64,000 nucleotides of DNA, taken from Nocardia brasiliensis. GTDB taxonomy: Bacteria; Actinomycetota; Actinomycetes; Mycobacteriales; Mycobacteriaceae. The notes under the pieces were generated by a model, which was not told the DNA's origin, ran no database searches, and was given only the letters and a program-made list of their open reading frames with translations. A program made the position numbers and the translations under genes. The stretch is taken from NCBI RefSeq assembly GCF_011801125.1, contig NZ_CP046171.1, forward strand, positions 3,410,001 through 3,474,000, given 5' to 3'. Below, piece by piece: positions 1 through 9,344 of this stretch. Every line of letters begins with the position of its first letter. Within the stretch, counting starts at the first letter, position 1.

Positions 1-734
1 GCACGGGTGATCTGGCCCGGCGGCTGCCCGACGGCAGGCTCGTCTTCGTCGGTCGCAAGGACCGGCAGGTGAAGATCCGCGGGCATCGGGTGGAGCCGGG
101 GGAGGCCGAGACCTTCCTGCGCGCGCACCCGACGGTCGGTGAGGCGGCCGTTGTGCTCGACACCGACGCCGAGGTGCCCCGGTTGGTCGCCTACCTCACC
201 CAGGAGGGCCCGCTCGAACCCGACCATCTGGAGTTGTCGGCGTTCCTGCGAACCAGACTGCCCGACTACATGATTCCGTCGGCCTACATGGTGCTCGACC
301 GGTTGCCGCGCGGTCTCACCGGCAAGCTGGACCGGGCCAAGCTGCCGAAGCTCGCCCCGGCCGCGCCGCCGATCTACCTCCCGCCGAGCACGGAGCTCGA
401 ACGCGTGGTCGCCGAGGTGTGGGCGCAGGTGCTCGATCGCGAAGTCGGCCTCGGCCAGAACTTCTTCGACCTCGGCGGGCACTCGCTCGCGGTGGCCAGG
501 GTGCGCGGGCTGCTGGAGCGCCGGCTCGGCATCGAACTGGCGATGACCGACCTGTTCGCCGCGCCGACCGTCGACGGTCTGGCGAAGGCCCTGGCTGGGC
601 GGGCGAGCGCGCCCGAGGAGGCCGACCGCGGGCACGACCGGCGCGCGGCCGCGGCGCGCAGGCGGGCACACCGCCACAGTGCGGGCTCGCCCCCGCCACC
701 CCAGTCCGACGACGAGAGCCTGGATCCGCGATGA
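1..734 (+). CDS. Non-ribosomal peptide synthetase, C-terminal fragment (end of A domain plus PCP)
   Basis: This is the 3' end of a gene that begins outside the window; it is open from base 3. It starts inside the adenylation domain at core A7 (TGDLARR) and runs through A8 (KIRGHRVEPGE) and the A10 lysine loop (LTGKLDR). A peptidyl carrier domain follows, with the 4'-phosphopantetheine site DLGGHSL (Ser codon at 483-485). The last 45 or so residues are a charged, Arg/Pro-rich tail that may be a docking region. The stop overlaps the next start (ATGA). The specificity core lies outside the window, so the substrate is unknown. Collinearity suggests that the loaded amino acid is passed to the PKS module just downstream. 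Confidence 0.93.
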   Translation, partial: TGDLARRLPDGRLVFVGRKDRQVKIRGHRVEPGEAETFLRAHPTVGEAAVVLDTDAEVPRLVAYLTQEGPLEPDHLELSAFLRTRLPDYMIPSAYMVLDRLPRGLTGKLDRAKLPKLAPAAPPIYLPPSTELERVVAEVWAQVLDREVGLGQNFFDLGGHSLAVARVRGLLERRLGIELAMTDLFAAPTVDGLAKALAGRASAPEEADRGHDRRAAAARRRAHRHSAGSPPPPQSDDESLDPR

Positions 735-3712
735 CGCACGACGACAACGACTTCCGGATCGCCGTGACCGGCATGGCCTGCCGGTTCCCCGGCGCCGACA
801 CGGTCTCCGAGTACTGGCAGAACCTGTGCGCGGGGCGGGAATCGGTGGGTCCGCTCGCGCCGGAGACCATGCCCGCCGACCCGCCCGCCGGCTACGTGCA
901 CGTGGGCGCGGTGCTGGCGGACGCGGACAAGTTCGACGCGGAGTTCTTCGACATGAGCCCCCGTGAGGTCCAGCTGACCGACCCGCAGCAGCGGTTGTTC
1001 CTGCTGTGCGCGTGGGAGGCGCTGGAGGACAGCGGTCGGCTCGCCACCGAGAATCCGGGCGCGGTAGGCGTTTTCGCGGGCTCCGGCCTGAGCACCTACC
1101 TACTGCGCAACCTGGCCGGGCACGCGAGCCTGTTCCAGACACCGAGCTCGCAACTGCACGCCCTGCACGGCAACGCCTCGGATTACCTCGCCACCAGGGT
1201 CTCCTACAAGTTGAACCTGACCGGCCCGAGCTTCGCCGTGCAGACCGCGTGCTCGACGTCGCTGGTCGCGATTCATCAAGCGGCACAGGCCCTGCTCGAC
1301 TTCCAGTGCGACGTGGCGGTGGCGGGCGGAGCGAGCGTCCAGGTGCCGCAGCAGGCGGGCTACATCTACGAGGAGGGCTCGATCCTGTCTCCGGACGGGC
1401 ACTGCCGCGCCTTCGATGCCGAGGCCGGGGGCACGGTCTTCGGCTCCGGTGTCGGCGTCGTAGTGCTCAAGCGGCTCACCGACGCGCTCGCCGACGGCGA
1501 TCGGGTGCACGCCGTGATCCTCGGCTCCGCGGTGAACAACGACGGCGCCAACAAGATCGGCTACACCGCACCGGGCATCGCGGGCCAGCGCGCCGTCATC
1601 CGAGAAGCGTTGTCGGCGGCCGGTATCGGCGCCGACACCATCGGCTACGTCGAAGCGCACGGCACCGGAACCAAGCTGGGCGATCCGATCGAGATCGCGG
1701 CGCTCAGCGCCGCCTACCGCGAGCACACGGCCGCGACCGGGTACTGCGCGCTGGGATCGGTGAAATCCAATGTGGGTCACCTGAATTCCGCAGGCGGCGT
1801 CGCCGGTTTCATCAAAGCGGTGCTCGCGGTGCGCGACGGTCGCATTCCGGCGAGCCTGCATTACACGAGGCCGAATCCGGAGATCGACTTCGCGGCGAGC
1901 CCGTTCTATGTCAACACCGAGCTGACCGAGTGGCGCGATACGGTGCGGCGGGCGGGCGTGAGCGCGTTCGGCATCGGCGGCACCAACGCGCACGTCATCG
2001 TGGAACAGCCGCCGACCGCGACGCCGAGCGCGCAGGCGAGTGGCCCACGCGCGCTGCTGATCTCGGCGCGCACCGCGCAGGACGCCGACCGCGCCGCGGC
2101 CAGGCTGGCCGACCACCTCGACCACACCGAGGTCGAATTGGCCGCGGTCGCACACACCTTGGCGCATCGCAGGCGGGCGTTCGCGCATCGGCGCATGGTG
2201 GTGGCGAGCAGCTCGGCGCAGGCGGCGGCGGCACTGCGCAAGCCGGTGGCGGGCGAGGCGGTGCCCAACCCGGCACTGGCGTGGCTGTTCCCCGGCCAGG
2301 GCGTCGCGCTCGGTGCGGCGGTGCTCGAGCTCGCGGCCACCGTGGCGCCGTTCGGCCGCCGCCTGCGCGAGTGCGCGGAGCTGTTGCGTGCCGACGGTTT
2401 CGATCTGGACGCGGCGATCCGGCAGGCCGAGGGCACCGAGCAGAGCCAGGTCGCGCTGTTCGCGGTGGAGTACGCACTCGCGGGCATGTGGGGCGAGTTC
2501 GGCCTGGCGCAGGCCGAACTGCTCGGGCACAGCCTCGGCGAACTGGTGTGCGCCACCCTCGCCGGCGTCTTCACCTTGCCCGACGCGCTGCGCCTGATGG
2601 TCGAGCGCGGCCGGATCATGGCGGCCGCACCGCCCGGCGGGATGCTCGCGATCTCCAAGGGCGCGGACGCCGTGCTCGAGCGGCTGCCCGAGGACGTATG
2701 GCTGGCCGCCGACAACTCCGCGAACCGCTGCGTGGTCGCGGGCGCGCCTGCCGCATTGCTGCGGCTGTCCGCCGAATTGTCCGAGGAGGGCGCGGCGAGC
2801 TCGCCGCTGCCCGTCGGGCACGCGTTCCACACCCCGCTGATGGACGAGGCCGCGGCGCGGTTCGCGGAGCTGGTGCGCGGTGTGGCGCGCCAGGCGCCCC
2901 GGATCTCGTTCTGGTCGAACGTCACCGGCGCGCCGATCACCGCCGAGCAAGCGGTCGATCCGGCGTACTGGGCGCGGCAGATGTCGAGCACGGTCCGCTT
3001 CCGTACCGCCGCGCTGGGCCTGCTCGCCCGCAACCCGCACACCGTCGCGCTCGAGGTGGGGCCCGGCAAGTCGCTGGTCTCGTTCCTGCGCACCGCCGAT
3101 CGCGGGTCGGCCACGGTCGGCACGCTCGGCGTCGGACTCGGCGCGGGCGCGCCGGAAGCGGCGATCATCGAAGCGGCGGGCCGACTCTGGCTCGCCGGCG
3201 TAGCGGTCGACTTCGAGGCCGTCTACGGTGACCGCACCCCGGCGGCGGTGAGCCTGCCGACGTATCCCTTTGCGCTGAAGCGCTATTGGGTCGACCCGCC
3301 GGAGACCGCGCCGACCCTGGTCCGCACGGTCGCGCCGGCGCCGCCGGTCCCGCCCACCCCCGATCCGGCCGCGGCCGCCGGGGCCGAGGAGGACGAGTTC
3401 GTGGCCGCGGTGCGCCAGCGCGTGCACGCCGTGTGGTGTGCCGCTCTCGGTGTCGACACGGTGGGCGTCGACGCGAACTTCTTCGAACTGGGCGGCGATT
3501 CGCTGCTCGCGGTGCACGTCGCCACTCAGCTGCGCGCCATCTTCCCGCTGGAACTCGCGCTCGGCGAATTGTTCGCGGGGCCGACCGTGGCGGGGATGGC
3601 CGAAACCATTGCCGAGCACCTGATGCGGCGGTTGGACGAGCTGTCCGACGCCGAGGTCGAACTGCTGCTGAATCAGCCGGGGACGGCCGAAGAACGGAGC
3701 AACAATGCCTGA
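731..3712 (+). CDS. Type I polyketide synthase module KS-AT-ACP
   Basis: A 993-residue single-module PKS. The ketosynthase is at about 8-425 with the catalytic set Cys174 (TACSTS), His310 (EAHGTGT) and His350 (SNVGH). The acyltransferase is at about 540-850 with Ser601 in GHSLGE and HAFH at 697-700, the signature usually linked to malonyl-CoA. The ACP has Ser924 in LGGDSL. No ketoreductase, dehydratase or enoylreductase is present, so the module alone would leave a beta-keto group. The C-terminal stretch ELSDAEVELLL looks like a docking tail. I chose the ATG at 731 because it overlaps the previous stop and directly precedes the KS; the reading frame is open further upstream but runs antisense to sense with the NRPS. 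It overlaps the next gene by 8 bp. Confidence 0.95.
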   Translation: MTHDDNDFRIAVTGMACRFPGADTVSEYWQNLCAGRESVGPLAPETMPADPPAGYVHVGAVLADADKFDAEFFDMSPREVQLTDPQQRLFLLCAWEALEDSGRLATENPGAVGVFAGSGLSTYLLRNLAGHASLFQTPSSQLHALHGNASDYLATRVSYKLNLTGPSFAVQTACSTSLVAIHQAAQALLDFQCDVAVAGGASVQVPQQAGYIYEEGSILSPDGHCRAFDAEAGGTVFGSGVGVVVLKRLTDALADGDRVHAVILGSAVNNDGANKIGYTAPGIAGQRAVIREALSAAGIGADTIGYVEAHGTGTKLGDPIEIAALSAAYREHTAATGYCALGSVKSNVGHLNSAGGVAGFIKAVLAVRDGRIPASLHYTRPNPEIDFAASPFYVNTELTEWRDTVRRAGVSAFGIGGTNAHVIVEQPPTATPSAQASGPRALLISARTAQDADRAAARLADHLDHTEVELAAVAHTLAHRRRAFAHRRMVVASSSAQAAAALRKPVAGEAVPNPALAWLFPGQGVALGAAVLELAATVAPFGRRLRECAELLRADGFDLDAAIRQAEGTEQSQVALFAVEYALAGMWGEFGLAQAELLGHSLGELVCATLAGVFTLPDALRLMVERGRIMAAAPPGGMLAISKGADAVLERLPEDVWLAADNSANRCVVAGAPAALLRLSAELSEEGAASSPLPVGHAFHTPLMDEAAARFAELVRGVARQAPRISFWSNVTGAPITAEQAVDPAYWARQMSSTVRFRTAALGLLARNPHTVALEVGPGKSLVSFLRTADRGSATVGTLGVGLGAGAPEAAIIEAAGRLWLAGVAVDFEAVYGDRTPAAVSLPTYPFALKRYWVDPPETAPTLVRTVAPAPPVPPTPDPAAAAGAEEDEFVAAVRQRVHAVWCAALGVDTVGVDANFFELGGDSLLAVHVATQLRAIFPLELALGELFAGPTVAGMAETIAEHLMRRLDELSDAEVELLLNQPGTAEERSNNA

Positions 3713-6700
3713 ACTCGTCGACACCGGCGCCTCGCGCCGCGAACTGCTGCGGCGCTGGGTCGCGGGCAGCACCCCGCGCGCGGGCATCCCACGCCGTCCC
3801 GATCCCACCGCGGCCGCGCCGCTTTCGGCGGCACAGCAGCGGATCTGGTTCCTGGAGCAGCTGTTCCCCGAGCGCGCGACCTACACGATGCCGCTCGCGC
3901 TGCGGCTGCGCGGACACCTCGACATCGCCGCCCTGCAGGGCGCGCTGTCGCTGGTGGTGGCCAGGCACGAGTCGCTGCGCACCAGCATCGAAGTGCGCGA
4001 AGGGGTTCCGGTGCAGGTGGTCGGCCCGATCGCGCCGCTGCCGATGACCGTGGTCGGCCCGGCTCAACTCGATCCGACGCAGCCGCTCGCCGACGCGACG
4101 GCACAGGTCGAGCGGTTCAGCCGGACCGTGTTCGACCTGTCCGGCCCGCTGGTCGAGGTGCTGCTGGTGCGGCTCGCCGCCGACGACGCGATCTTCGCCG
4201 TCGCGATGCACCACATCATCTCCGACGGCTGGTCGCTCGGCGTGTTCGCCACCGAGCTGATGTCGGCCTACGCCGATCTCACCGCGGGGCGGCACGCGCC
4301 GGAGCTGCCGGAGCTGCCGCTGCAGTACCCCGACTACGCGGTCTGGCTGCGGGATCTCGCGCAGCGCGACAAGTTCGGCGCCGACCTCGACTACTGGCGC
4401 GGGGTGCTCGGTGACGAGCCGCCGCTGGTGACCTTCCATCCGGACCGGCCACGTGCGCTCGAGCCGGAGAATCGCGGCGCCCGCGTGCCGTTCACGATTC
4501 CCGCGCCGGTGCTGACCGGCCTGCGCAAGCTCGCCGACGAGGTCAGGGTGAACGAGCGCCCCGCGACGCTGTTCGTCGCGTTGATGGCCGGATTCAAGGC
4601 GCTGCTGCGGTATTACACCGGCGCCGAGGACATCACCGTCGGCACGCCGATCGCGGGGCGGAACCGGCCCGAGATCGAGCCGCTCATCGGATTCTTCGTC
4701 AACGCGCTGGCATTGCGGACCGACCTGTCCGGGTCGCCCACGTTCCGCGAGCTGCTGGCCCGCGAGCAGCGGGTGGTCTTCGACGCGTTCGATCATCAGG
4801 ATGCCCCGTTCGACCTCGTGGTCGAGCACGTGCGCCCGGACCGGGAACTGAGTCATTCGCCGCTGTTCCGCACCGCCGTCGTGCTGCAGAACACCAGCCT
4901 GCCCGAGCTCACCATCCCCGGGCTGAGCGCCGAGTACGTCGAAGTGCATTCGGGCACCACCAAATTCGATGTGCTGGTCACCCTGCGACAGGTCGGCGCC
5001 GAGCTGGTCGGCGCGTTCGAGTACGACGTCGACCTCTACGACGAGCCGACCGTGACCGCCATCGCCGCTCATTTCGTCGCGCTGCTGAGCGCGGTGGTCG
5101 CCGACCCGGATACCGCGTTGCCGGAACTGGATTTCCTCGAAAACGGTGAACGGCAGCGAGCGGTGGCCGCCGCGCTGCCGTGCACGCCTGCCGCCGAGGC
5201 GCGGCACACGCTGCACGAGTTGTTCGCGGTCCAGGCGGCAAAGACGCCGGAGGCGGTGGCGCTCACCTTCGGTGACAGTGCGCTGACCTACGCCGAACTG
5301 GCGACTGCCGCCGCCGAATTGGCGCAGCGGCTGCTGGCGCGCGGCGTCGGCCGCGGGTCGTTCGTCGGCATCCACCTCGAGCGCGGGGCCGATGTGGTGA
5401 TCGCGATCCTGGCCGTGCTGCGGGCCGGTGCCGCCTATGTGCCGCTTGACCCGATGTATCCGGCGGATCGGATCGAGTTCATGATCGCCGATTCCGGTGC
5501 GCGCCTGGTGATCAGCCACAGCTCACTGGTCGCCGGGACCGCGAGCACGGGTCCGGAGCTGCTGCTGATCGACGAGCAACCCGAGCGGTCCACGTCGGAT
5601 CTGCCGCTGCCGCAGGCCGAGCCGCACGATCCCTGCTACGTCATCTACACCTCCGGATCGACGGGTGTGCCGAAGGGGGTGGTCATCGAGCACGCCAACG
5701 TCGTTCGCCTGTTCTCGACCACCACCCGCTGGTACGACTTCGGCCCGCGCGACGTCTGGACGATGTTCCACTCCTACTCGTTCGATTTCGCGGTCTGGGA
5801 GATGTGGGGCGCGCTGCTCTACGGCGGCCGCCTGGTCGTGGTTCCGGGTTCGGTGAGTCGTTCCACCGCCGAGTTCGCGGATCTGCTCGCGCGCGAACGG
5901 GTCACGGTACTGAACCAGACCCCGTCCGCGTTCACGCAGCTGCTGCGCGCGCTGGAGAACGCACCCGCGACCGAACTCGCGGTGCGCTGGGTGATCTTCG
6001 GTGGCGAGGCGCTCGATCTCGCCATCCTGACCCCGTGGTTCGACCGCTTCGGCCAGGCCGCCCGACTGGTGAATATGTACGGCATCACCGAGACCACCGT
6101 GCACGTCACCTACCGCGAACTCACCAGGGCCGATGTGGAATCGGCGGCGGGCAGCCTGATCGGGGTGCCGCTGCCGGACCTCGGCGTGCTGATCGTCGAT
6201 CCGGCGGGTCGTCCCGTGCCCGACGGCGTGGCAGGGGAGATGCTGGTGTGCGGGCCGGGCGTCGGGCGCGGCTACCTGAACCGCGACGAGCTCACGGCCG
6301 AGCGCTTCGTGACCAGCCCGGTGCTCGACGGCAGGCGGGTCTATCGCACCGGCGATCTGGCCCGGCGCCGCGCCGACGGTGATCTCGAGTACCTGGGCCG
6401 CATCGATCAGCAGATCAAGGTGCGCGGCTTCCGGATCGAGCTCGGCGAGATCGAGGCGGCGATCACCGCGCACCCCGGCGTGGACCAGTCGGTGGTGCTC
6501 GCCCGCAAGGACACCGGCGGAAACGTCTCGCTGGTCGCGTATTTCACGCCGGGCGAGCAGGCCGCCGACGCGGCGGGGGCCGAACAGGACCAGGTCGCCA
6601 ACTGGCAGGTCGTCTTCAACAGCACCTATCGGCAGGGCCGGGACGGCGACGCCGATTTCGACATCTCCGGCTGGAACAGCTCCTACACCAACGCCGCCAT

Positions 6701-9344
6701 CCCCGAGGAGCACATGCGCGAGTGGGTGGACGCCACGGTCGCGGCCGTGCGCTCGCTCGCGCCCCGGCGGGTTCTCGAGATCGGCTGCGGTACCGGCCTG
6801 TTGCTGTCGCGGCTCGCGCCGCTGTGCGAGGTCTACGACGCCACCGATGTGTCCGCCTCGGCGATCGAGAACGTCCGGACGAAGATCGTCGAGCCCGACC
6901 CTGGGCTGGCGCACGTGCGGCTGGATCTCTGTGCCGCCGACGCACTGCCCGACGATCTGGCGGGCTCCTACGATGTGGTGCTGATCAACTCGGTGGTGCA
7001 GTACTTCCCGAGCGCCGACTACCTGACCAGGGTGCTGCACCACGCGGCCGGATTGCTCGCGCCCGAGGGCGTGCTGTTCGTCGGCGACGTCCGCGATCTG
7101 CTGCTCAGCGAATCGTTCCACGCGACCGTCGAGGCGACCAACGCGCCATCGGCCGGTGCGGGCGAGCTCGCACCTGCGGTTCGCGCCGCGCTCGATCGGG
7201 ACGCGGAATTGGTGATCGCCCCACGGTATTTCGAGGATCTCGTGGCGGCGAGCCCGGTGCTGACGGGCAGCCGTATGCGGCTCAAGCGCGGTGTGCACCT
7301 CAACGAGATGTCCCGATTCCGCTACGACGCCGTGCTGTACGCGGGCAGCCGCGGACTTCCGGTGCGGCCCAAGGTGTTCGACGCGTCGACGACTCCGCAG
7401 CGGCTGGCCGAGATTCTGACGCGGGACCGGCCTGCGGCCGTGCTCGTCACCGACGTGCTCGACGCCAGGGTCGCCGGACCGCTGGCGCTGGTCGAGGAGC
7501 TACGCCGGGGCCGGGCGGGCGCCGCCCAGATCCGTGCCGTGCTGGCCGATTCCGGCGGCGTCAGCCCGGAAGACTATCTGGCGCTCGCCGAGCGGGTGCC
7601 GTATCGGATAGAGGCGCTGCGCCGTCCCGGGGGTCGCTACGACGTCGTGGCGACGGGCTGGGAGGTCGCGCTGTCGGGCGCGCCGGCGCGCGCCGTCGAA
7701 TGGCCGGAGGATCTGATCGTCTCGGATCCGCTGCGGGTCAAGGCCCGCGACGATCTGGTGGTCGACGTGCGCGCGCACCTGGCGCGCAGGCTGCCGCAGC
7801 ACATGGTGCCCGCCGCGGTGCTCGTGCTGGACGAGTTCCCGTTGACCGCCAACGGAAAGCTGGACCGTCGCGCGCTGCCCGCGCCGGTGCTGCGCCGCAA
7901 CACCTTGGAGTACGAGCCGCCGCGCACGCCGCTCGAGCAGCGGGTCGCAGGCGTATTCGCGCAGGTGCTCGGCATTCCCCGGGTCGGCCGCGAGGACAAC
8001 TTCTTCGACCTCGGCGGTCACTCGCTGCTCGCGGCGCAGCTCATCCTGCGGCTGAAAGAGACCTTCGGCGAGGACATTCCGCTCGGCTCGCTGTTCGCCA
8101 GGCCGACGGTGACCGGTGTGGTGGCGCTGCTGTCCGGAGAGGCCGCGACGGAGGAGACGATCGATCTGCCCGCCGAGGTGGCCGCGATCGTCGAGGCGTG
8201 GCCAGCGGGGCCGTGGCCGCTCACCCCGCCGCGCACCGGCGAGGTCCTGCTCACCGGTGCGACCGGCTTCGTCGGCGCGTTCCTGCTGCGGGAACTGCTG
8301 GCGCGCACCGATTCCCGGGTGCACTGCCTGGTGCGCGCGGACACGCCGGAGGCGGGCCTGGCCCGGCTCGCGGAAACGTTCGACACCTACGAACTCCCGC
8401 GCACCGGGTTCGACCGGGTCGTGCCGGTGCTCGGTGATCTCGCCGAACCGCGCCTCGGCCTGAGCGAGAAGCAGTTCCTGCTCCTGGGCCGCACGATCGA
8501 CGCGATCTACCACAACGGCGCGCACGTGAATTTCGCGTTGCCCTACCGGGTGCTGGAGGCGGCCAACGTGCGCGGCACCGACGAGCTCATCACGCTGGCC
8601 CGCACCAGCGGTGCGCCACTGCATTTCGTGTCCTCGCTGTATGTGCTCGGCCCTGGCGACGCGGTGGACGGTGTGGTCACCGAACGGGTTCCGGCGCAGG
8701 ACCCCTCGCGGCTCTCGCTCGGCTACCTGCGCAGCAAGTGGGTCGCCGAGCGGCTGGTCTGCGCGGCGGGTGCGCGCGGCCTGCCGGTGAGCGTGTTCCG
8801 GCTCGGCCGCATCGGCGGCGACAGCCGCACCGGCGCCTGCCAGACCAGCGACTTCTTCTGGCTGCTCGTCAAGGCCAGCCAGGAGGTCGGTCGCGCGCCC
8901 GAGGTGGACTTCGCGGTGGACCTGGCCCCGGCCGACTTCACCGGCGCGGCGATGGTCGAGCTGGCGCGCGACGCGCGGCCCGGTACGCACATCTACCACC
9001 TCCGCAATCCCGTGCCCGGTTCGTTCACCGAGGCCGTCGGCTGGCTGCGCGACAGCGGCACGGCGGTGGCGCTGGTCGGCCTCGACGAGTGGCGCGCCGC
9101 GATCGCCGCGCACGCGGCCGAGGCGGGCCCCGGCTCGGCGTCCTACAGCGTGCTGAGCCTGCTGAGCGCGGGCGACGGGCTCACGCCGCTGATCCGGTTC
9201 GACGTCGACGACGCGGTCACCGCGCTGGACCGGGTCGGCGTGCAGTGCCCGCCGGTCGCCCACGACCTGTTCACCCGCTACCTGGATTACTTCCGCAAGG
9301 TCGGCTTCCTCGCCGCGCCGTCACCACAGGAGGTCGGAGTATGA
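3705..9344 (+). CDS. NRPS C-A(Thr)-MT-PCP-reductase, terminal module
   Basis: A 1879-residue synthetase. The condensation domain has HHIISDG at 169-175. The A domain has TSGSTG at 649-654. Pocket residues read in order (Asp694, Phe695, Trp698, then Asn, Ile, Gly, Met, Val, His, and the A10 lysine) give DFWNIGMVHK, the classical threonine code. A SAM methyltransferase (VLEIGCGTG at 1023-1031) is inserted between A8 (about 904-918) and A10 (Lys1385), the usual place for an N-methyltransferase. The PCP serine is Ser1440. The end is a thioester-reductase domain of the SDR type: GATGFVG at 1518-1524 and YLRSK with Tyr1674/Lys1678. I infer release of the chain as an aldehyde or alcohol of N-methyl-threonine rather than by hydrolysis. 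There is no thioesterase. Confidence 0.94.
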   Translation: MPELVDTGASRRELLRRWVAGSTPRAGIPRRPDPTAAAPLSAAQQRIWFLEQLFPERATYTMPLALRLRGHLDIAALQGALSLVVARHESLRTSIEVREGVPVQVVGPIAPLPMTVVGPAQLDPTQPLADATAQVERFSRTVFDLSGPLVEVLLVRLAADDAIFAVAMHHIISDGWSLGVFATELMSAYADLTAGRHAPELPELPLQYPDYAVWLRDLAQRDKFGADLDYWRGVLGDEPPLVTFHPDRPRALEPENRGARVPFTIPAPVLTGLRKLADEVRVNERPATLFVALMAGFKALLRYYTGAEDITVGTPIAGRNRPEIEPLIGFFVNALALRTDLSGSPTFRELLAREQRVVFDAFDHQDAPFDLVVEHVRPDRELSHSPLFRTAVVLQNTSLPELTIPGLSAEYVEVHSGTTKFDVLVTLRQVGAELVGAFEYDVDLYDEPTVTAIAAHFVALLSAVVADPDTALPELDFLENGERQRAVAAALPCTPAAEARHTLHELFAVQAAKTPEAVALTFGDSALTYAELATAAAELAQRLLARGVGRGSFVGIHLERGADVVIAILAVLRAGAAYVPLDPMYPADRIEFMIADSGARLVISHSSLVAGTASTGPELLLIDEQPERSTSDLPLPQAEPHDPCYVIYTSGSTGVPKGVVIEHANVVRLFSTTTRWYDFGPRDVWTMFHSYSFDFAVWEMWGALLYGGRLVVVPGSVSRSTAEFADLLARERVTVLNQTPSAFTQLLRALENAPATELAVRWVIFGGEALDLAILTPWFDRFGQAARLVNMYGITETTVHVTYRELTRADVESAAGSLIGVPLPDLGVLIVDPAGRPVPDGVAGEMLVCGPGVGRGYLNRDELTAERFVTSPVLDGRRVYRTGDLARRRADGDLEYLGRIDQQIKVRGFRIELGEIEAAITAHPGVDQSVVLARKDTGGNVSLVAYFTPGEQAADAAGAEQDQVANWQVVFNSTYRQGRDGDADFDISGWNSSYTNAAIPEEHMREWVDATVAAVRSLAPRRVLEIGCGTGLLLSRLAPLCEVYDATDVSASAIENVRTKIVEPDPGLAHVRLDLCAADALPDDLAGSYDVVLINSVVQYFPSADYLTRVLHHAAGLLAPEGVLFVGDVRDLLLSESFHATVEATNAPSAGAGELAPAVRAALDRDAELVIAPRYFEDLVAASPVLTGSRMRLKRGVHLNEMSRFRYDAVLYAGSRGLPVRPKVFDASTTPQRLAEILTRDRPAAVLVTDVLDARVAGPLALVEELRRGRAGAAQIRAVLADSGGVSPEDYLALAERVPYRIEALRRPGGRYDVVATGWEVALSGAPARAVEWPEDLIVSDPLRVKARDDLVVDVRAHLARRLPQHMVPAAVLVLDEFPLTANGKLDRRALPAPVLRRNTLEYEPPRTPLEQRVAGVFAQVLGIPRVGREDNFFDLGGHSLLAAQLILRLKETFGEDIPLGSLFARPTVTGVVALLSGEAATEETIDLPAEVAAIVEAWPAGPWPLTPPRTGEVLLTGATGFVGAFLLRELLARTDSRVHCLVRADTPEAGLARLAETFDTYELPRTGFDRVVPVLGDLAEPRLGLSEKQFLLLGRTIDAIYHNGAHVNFALPYRVLEAANVRGTDELITLARTSGAPLHFVSSLYVLGPGDAVDGVVTERVPAQDPSRLSLGYLRSKWVAERLVCAAGARGLPVSVFRLGRIGGDSRTGACQTSDFFWLLVKASQEVGRAPEVDFAVDLAPADFTGAAMVELARDARPGTHIYHLRNPVPGSFTEAVGWLRDSGTAVALVGLDEWRAAIAAHAAEAGPGSASYSVLSLLSAGDGLTPLIRFDVDDAVTALDRVGVQCPPVAHDLFTRYLDYFRKVGFLAAPSPQEVGV

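Noticed and set aside
1100..3808. Long minus-strand open frame opposite the PKS (902 codons)
   Set aside because: It is the antisense shadow of a very GC-rich gene: Arg/Gly/Ala-rich, no domain, and the sense strand encodes a complete KS-AT-ACP.
6600..7700. C-methyltransferase reading of the MT domain in the NRPS
   Set aside because: Its position between A8 and A10 is typical of N-methyltransferases; C-MT domains lie elsewhere in PKS modules.
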